This document shows positions 59,279 to 64,000 of a stretch of DNA of 64,000 nt, one piece after another. The notes beneath the pieces were generated by a model, which saw only the letters and a program-made list of their open reading frames with translations, made no database searches and was not told where the DNA came from. The position numbers and the translations under genes were made by a program. The stretch is from Madurella fahalii (taxonomy: Eukaryota > Ascomycota > Sordariomycetes > Sordariales): contig CM056878.1 in the NCBI GenBank assembly GCA_029876055.1, positions 1,922,001-1,986,000 on the forward strand, in the 5' to 3' direction. The first letter of the stretch is position 1. Every line of letters starts with the position of its first letter.

Positions 59279-59380
59279 GCCCTTCGGGGCATTTGGTCAA
59301 TTTGAAACGATACAGAGAAGATTAGCATGGCCCCTGCACTAAGGATGACACGCTACTCAAAGAGACGCTACCAATTTTTT
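59279..59380 (+). ncRNA. U6: U6 spliceosomal snRNA
   Basis: The spliceosome catalytic RNA. The 5' hairpin GCCC-UUCG-GGGC is at 59279-59290, followed by UUGGUCAAUUUGAAACGAUA, the invariant ACAGAGA at 59312-59318 (pairs with 5' splice sites), the AGC triad at 59324-59326, and the U4-pairing/ISL region GCAUGGCCCCUGCAC, then GGAUGACACGC. It ends in a T6 Pol III terminator. There is no intron. The exact 5' end is inferred from the hairpin by analogy with fission yeast U6. Confidence 0.96.
59375..59380 (+). terminator. T6 Pol III terminator of U6
   Basis: Six T follow CCAA at the 3' end of U6, as expected for RNA polymerase III. Confidence 0.85.
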
Positions 59381-62300
59381 CGCTGTGATCGTGGCCTTTA
59401 GGTCGCGACATGGAGAAGAAATTCTCAGTTTTGGAGGCGCTACGCAGACTCTGCCAGGTCTCAAGTCTCATTTAACTTACTCTGGCATTTCGTTGATTGT
59501 GAAAGCCATGCTTCCACACTTTGCGAGCATCGCATAACATCATTTACTAATCTCTTGAATTCACTTGCTCCATCTCCTGTGCAGCCATCACCAACCACGG
59601 CGCCAAACCTCTCAATCACTTCCCAGCTCACGCTCCCCTCCATCAACTCCCTCACCGCCTTACCACCTCGTATTCCGAATCCTTCACCTGTGCGGTCGAG
59701 TTCCGTTCCCGTAGGCCCAACTTGGTGCTGGAGAGGAGCTCGCTGGGAGGTCAACGGTGGGTCTACCATCGGCGGAGGTGGAGTGTTGATTGTGACGACT
59801 TCTTTGAGCTCTGGAAAGGGCCTCGAGGGCGGTCTAGCCGAGAGTTCCTACGGTTGCCTGGATGGTCTGTATCTCTCTTGAACCGTGGGTCGACGAGCTA
59901 CTTGCCCAACGTGACGTGCCACCCTTCGGCCTTGACTGGGTCGGAGAGAGCCTCGCTGACGGCCAACGGAGTGTCGGTGTATTTCGAGTGCACCGTCAAG
60001 TCAGATGTACTACAGTCTGCGCAGCCAACGCACTGGATTTAGCCATGGCTTGTCAGGAGTTCGGCGTCCCAGCAGTCGCGTGCGCAATGGGCCATCTCGT
60101 TTGCTAGATGCTGTCTGAACCGGACTTTGGTGTGGTCGTCGCCAATCTCGAGGATGAAAAGCATGATTCTGCCGAGGAAGTATGTCACTTGGACTTGACC
60201 TCCTGGTCAATCGTAATGATCCGATGTGTGGTTTTACCCGACAGTTGGGTCTCTTTATCAAGCAGGGACACGGAGAGGCTGCCGGCCTCGCCGAACTTCT
60301 CGTGCTGCTTCTTCTCCAGGTCAACGTAATATTCGATCTGAACATCAGTTTGAAAGGGACGGGTGGGAGGACCCATTATTGGTCTCCGGGTTCCTGATGT
60401 TGTGCCGTTTAGTCAACGTAGCAAGGCCATCACCGTCGTGATTGTCAATCTAAAGGACACGGATTGGGATCAGTGAAAATGAAGCCCGGTACCAATTGAG
60501 GCGAGACAAACCCTGGCCAGAACATCGAAATATTCGGCAATGGTTAACTGATCCAACTTGGATGAGCCCTTCAGGAGGCACTTCATTTCCTTCTCGAGCC
60601 GGACCTCCAGGACATTCCGAACCAAGTGATCGGCTCGCGAGTAGTCTCCTGTAGTCACAGTCAATGCCCGAAATACGAGTTCGACAACCCTATGTTTGGA
60701 GCCGTGGCGTTTACTACCTCTACAGCTCTCAGTACTAATTCACGCTCGGGCTGAACGTCGGCACCGCCGTGCAAATTTTCATAATATTCTAGATCAATAT
60801 CATAATGGTGGCATTGGTAGCACTCTGCTGCCGCCCGGCAGCTTAGGTCTATAGCGCGAATGCCAGGCTCGCACAATCCGAACCCTAAGTGTATAATCAT
60901 ACTACCGTTAACTCCGTGCCCAACCCTCCTCACCCATGTGCCCACTGTTTTTACATATCGTTAGCTTATGATTTTCCTCCTGTATCCGTTTCCCTGGAAT
61001 TCCGAACTCGTAAAACAGCAATTCACTTCGCCCATTAACTCCACCTCCTGCCCCTCACAATGTTCGCAGGCGGTTGTCCACTCAAAACAACCTCAATATT
61101 CCGACCTTCCATAACACCTTCAAGTTTGCCCACAATCGGGATGCGCGCTAATAACTAGGCATTCTATGGCAGCTCTCCTTTACTCCCTAGTTCATAGCCA
61201 TGTCGCGCATTCATCCCCCGCTACCACCCACGCCTTCTGTGATCCGCACTTCGTCCATGATTCGGTCGAGTAGGCTGCACGGGCAACAGTCTCTGGGTGA
61301 TATAATTTGCCCGGAAGACCTGAATTCATACCGAACGCGCGTTTGCCACACCTGAAAACTTCCTGCTGTTCAATCTACCTACAAGGACAGGCATCGCCTT
61401 GAACCCGCCTACCTTAATCGGCACCGTCCGCTTCTCATCAGCTGACGTTTTATAACCGCTAATTAGTATGACACTCCTCGCTCCGTTCCTGCAGTGCTGG
61501 TCTTGCTTCTTCCCTTCCTCCTCGTCACCTTCATCTTATCTCTCGCTCCTAAAGATCCTGCGTACAGAATCCTTAAGGACGTCCAATCGGGGTTTTTATT
61601 AATTATTCGTGTCATTTAATATCCTCTACATTATCTCCGCTTCTGTTATCCTGAATTCCTCTCTTTTTTCACTGAATCCCTGGCAATTGTGCTGATACCG
61701 TATTTTCCAGCACGTTTCTGTTCAGCTCCGTCGCTTTGATTTGGATGTTGATTTCGCTGAGTGGCATGGAGGCTGTTTCGGAGAGTCTGTGCTAGATTGA
61801 CGGCTGCGTCAAGCAGCTGGCTGATACCCCGGGTGACGATGGACAGCCGGTGAACGGCGCTGTGTCGTCGGTACATCATGGTGGGCCTCTTTCGATGCGA
61901 ATTCTGTGGGAATTTATTTGAAGTACAAGCTTGTCCTTGCCTTTACGGAAGAGTTCGGTCCACTCCGTTACCTGCTGCTATAGAGCACTCCCATTTCTTT
62001 CCCTAGAGCACCGATGGCATGGCAGCGGTGGCAAAGTGAAACAGCACTCTTCGAGGACTTGTTGCGCCACCGTGAGGATTGAATGCCGTGTCTGATATGG
62101 CACGTAACAAGGGTAGGGTGAGGTAAGTCGTGCCCTGGATGGTTGCATGTCTCGGTCACTAGTTTTGCTAGTAAACAAGTCAATATGAGGTATGTGACAA
62201 GGGTTCATGATCAGGGGCTGGGTCAAAGTAATCAATTACTAGAGTAATAATCTTCAATGGCTCCGGCACTGTACAGTACATTCAAGTTGGCTGCCGCGCT

Positions 62301-62714
62301 GCGTCCCCCTGTTGCGCCCAACACCCCACTACCCTCTCCCTGTCTCGCAGGATGCGCCCCCAACGGCAGAAACCCCTCTGGGTTACAGCCGGGATGTACA
62401 TACTGTGGGAGCGATCCGGTCCCTCCGGGCATCGTCTCACCCAGCCCCAGCAAGCTCTGTCCAGTTATTTCGAAAAGCAGAACCAACGGCGCCCGCTCTC
62501 ACACGCTAATTACTATGCCGGACCGAAAGTTCTGTTGGTCTTCAGTTCTAGCTCTGTCACTCCCGCCCACTCGAAGAGCCATTGCGCGTTCGTCCTCTGC
62601 ACATCTCGGGCTACAGCATCCACAACTCGGATACGTAACACCAGAGGGCGGCAGAACTCGACCGGTGGTAACCCGTGTCGGATACCTAATACTAGCACTT
62701 GGCAGCAGCATATA
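59381..62714. other. Gene-poor, partly AT-richer region
   Basis: No intact gene is supported. 59461-60945 contains several minus-strand coding-like fragments in different frames (see the pseudogene entry). From about 60960 to 62250 the sequence is AT-richer than the rest of the window, and translations are short. The last 450 bp should hold the promoter of the hydrolase gene. The hydrolase frame remains open upstream to 62352, but only through non-family sequence. Confidence 0.4.
60185..60945 (-). pseudogene. Possible decayed gene fragments
   Basis: Three minus-strand open stretches in different frames read like former protein: 60900-60661 (HHYDIDLEYYENLHGG, ERELVLRAVEVVNATAPN), 60664-60470 (GDYSRADHLVRNVLEVRLEK, LTIAEYFDVLARVC) and 60376-60185 (QIEYYVDLEKKQHEKFGEAG). 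The first two abut with a one-base frame change. A further fragment may lie at 59461-59800. I do not recognise the family. An intron-rich live gene is an alternative, but I found no convincing splice pairs. Confidence 0.3.
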
Positions 62715-63659
62715 ATGGCTTACCGCGTGGGCTTCTTCACCTACCTGCGACTCAAAGTCATCGCCATGCTCCTGCGCGGCCTGCTCGTCGTGCAGGGCTA
62801 TGTGCCGCTCCGCCGGGACCGGCTGCTCGCACAGAAGATCCCCGTCCACCGCGAGCGCGTCCGCATCCCCTCGCGCGACCCGGGCCGCTACATCGACGCC
62901 TACCTCTACCATCCGCCCTCACTACCCGTGGGCCCTGCCCCCGTCGTCGTCAACTGGCACGGCAGCGGCTGGGTCTTCCCGCTGCTAGGCAGTGACGAGC
63001 TCTACTGCCGCCAGATCGCGCACGACGCGTCTATCTATGTCCTAGACGCCGACTACCGCAAGGCGCCCGAGCATCCCTACCCAGGCCCGCTGAACGACGT
63101 CGAGGACGCGCTGCGCTGGGTCGGCTCGCAGTCCTCGCGCTTCAATGTTTCGCGAGTCGCTCTGTCCGGCTTCAGCGCCGGCGCCCACCTAGCTCTTGTC
63201 GCCGCATCCGCGCTCCGCGAGTCCCTCGCCCACCTCCTCACCATCGTCGCCATCGTCGCCCACTACCCGGAAACGGACCTCTCGGTCGAGCCCGAGACCA
63301 AGACGGTGCCGACCCCGATCCGCCCGCACCCGCTCGCTATGCTCCACTTTTTCCACGACGCGTTCGTCCCTGACAAGAGCCTACGCACCGATCCCAAGGT
63401 GTCGCCCTCCAGGGCCGACCCGGCCCAGTTCCCGCAGCATGTGATCATGCTGACGGCGTCGGGGGATATTTTCTCCCCCGAGGCCGTGGAGCTGACGGCC
63501 AAGGTGGACGACGGGAGCAGGACGGTTGTTGTGAAGACGCTTGAAGGTGTGCATCATGGTTTTGACAAGGGCGCGCAAAGGGGCACGAAGGAGTGGGCAA
63601 AAAGGGAGGAGGCGTATGAGGCTGTCGTGAAGAGCCTGAAGGATGCACTCAAGGTGTAG
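62715..63659 (+). CDS. HSL-type alpha/beta hydrolase (putative esterase/lipase)
   Basis: A single exon gives 314 residues. It starts at an ATG in the context TATAATGG; upstream in-frame sequence has no family features. The oxyanion motif is NWHGSGW (residues 80-86, HGGGW in most relatives), then DADYRKAPEHPYP. The nucleophile is Ser154 in SGFSAGAH, the acid Asp251 in TASGDIF, and the base His281 in GVHHGFD. All three catalytic residues are present, so an active carboxylesterase-type enzyme is expected; substrate is unknown. A hydrophobic N-terminal stretch (YLRLKVIAMLLRGLLVV) may be a membrane anchor or uncleaved helix. Confidence 0.93.
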   Translation: MAYRVGFFTYLRLKVIAMLLRGLLVVQGYVPLRRDRLLAQKIPVHRERVRIPSRDPGRYIDAYLYHPPSLPVGPAPVVVNWHGSGWVFPLLGSDELYCRQIAHDASIYVLDADYRKAPEHPYPGPLNDVEDALRWVGSQSSRFNVSRVALSGFSAGAHLALVAASALRESLAHLLTIVAIVAHYPETDLSVEPETKTVPTPIRPHPLAMLHFFHDAFVPDKSLRTDPKVSPSRADPAQFPQHVIMLTASGDIFSPEAVELTAKVDDGSRTVVVKTLEGVHHGFDKGAQRGTKEWAKREEAYEAVVKSLKDALKV

Positions 63660-64000
63660 TGTGTCCAATATACCGACCTCCTTGTACTACCTTACCCCTG
63701 TCGGGTTTACTGCTGCATATGAGCAGACGTAATAGAGTAGGAGACGATGCGCTTCGCCTGGGCGGAAGGAGTTTGCAGGAAGCCGACGATGGGCCACATT
63801 GACGCCCGGGCATGTGGCTTCAATAACGAGGGAACAGCCCAGTGGCAGAGTCAGTCAGCGGAGAGTCGGCCACGGGATAAGAGAAGGGGGATCCATCACC
63901 GGAGGAGGGTAATGCTGGAGCGTCGAGTCTTAGGTGTGGATGACACGGCTGCCGGGCAGTTTGCTCCCGTGGTGAAGGCAAACGTCAGGTGACCCGCACT
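63660..64000. other. Downstream region to window end
   Basis: 340 bp after the hydrolase stop. An open + strand frame at 63747-63992 starts with an ATG but has no recognisable feature. Nothing is supported. Confidence 0.4.

Noticed and set aside
62352..62714. 121-codon N-terminal extension of the hydrolase
   Set aside because: The in-frame upstream sequence has no family similarity and the catalytic fold begins normally after the ATG at 62715.

Overview
This is a gene-sparse, GC-rich filamentous ascomycete chromosome segment, most likely from the Sordariomycetes and probably Sordariales. The evidence is short GT-AG introns of about 50-125 nt with CTAAC/CTGAC-like branch points, strongly GC-biased third codon positions, long serine/proline-rich fungal regulators, a leu2-type 3-isopropylmalate dehydrogenase, a CENP-A whose core reads like those of Sordariales, and a fungal-type U6 snRNA. 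I found no bacterial operons, CRISPR arrays, intact transposons or viral genes. All exon boundaries were worked out by hand from splice signals, reading frame and recalled family patterns; no search was run.

Layout. 0-12 kb: a Rua1/Meu26-type zinc-binding regulator (+) and a PHD-finger protein (+), separated by 4.7 kb without genes. 13-17 kb: LEU2 (+, five exons including a 21-nt microexon), convergent with an APH-fold phosphotransferase (-). 17.6-24.2 kb: a CBM48/AMPK-glycogen-binding protein (-), the RNA polymerase II import factor Iwr1 (+, with an apparent one-base frameshift at a C run), and a Myb/SANT-like protein (-). 26.8-31.1 kb: a histidine-phosphatase (Tfc7/tau55-like) protein (-) and a fungal protein with aftiphilin-like acidic WGDF/FGDF motifs (-). 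31.8-34.3 kb: a TBC1D5-like Rab GAP (+). 34.3-44.4 kb is a 10 kb stretch with no gene I can defend. 44.4-47.0 kb: a CRIB-domain protein (+). 47.0-52.4 kb is again empty. 52.4-54.3 kb: a bHLH transcription factor (+). 55.2-58.7 kb is the densest block: centromeric histone CENP-A (-), a Derlin (+) and acireductone dioxygenase (-). At 59.28 kb lies U6 snRNA (+), preceded by a striking near-perfect palindrome. 59.4-62.7 kb holds decayed-looking coding fragments, and 62.7-63.7 kb an HSL-type alpha/beta hydrolase (+).

The genes do not form one pathway. Most are conserved housekeeping functions (leucine and methionine-salvage metabolism, ERAD, Pol II import, centromere identity, splicing) mixed with fungal regulators. 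There is no biosynthetic cluster. The features most worth following up are the palindrome in front of U6, a two-repeat telomeric template-like motif in the 28.0-29.1 kb intergenic region, the Iwr1 frameshift, a tRNA/SINE-like element at 37.9 kb, and unresolved splicing of the bHLH gene.
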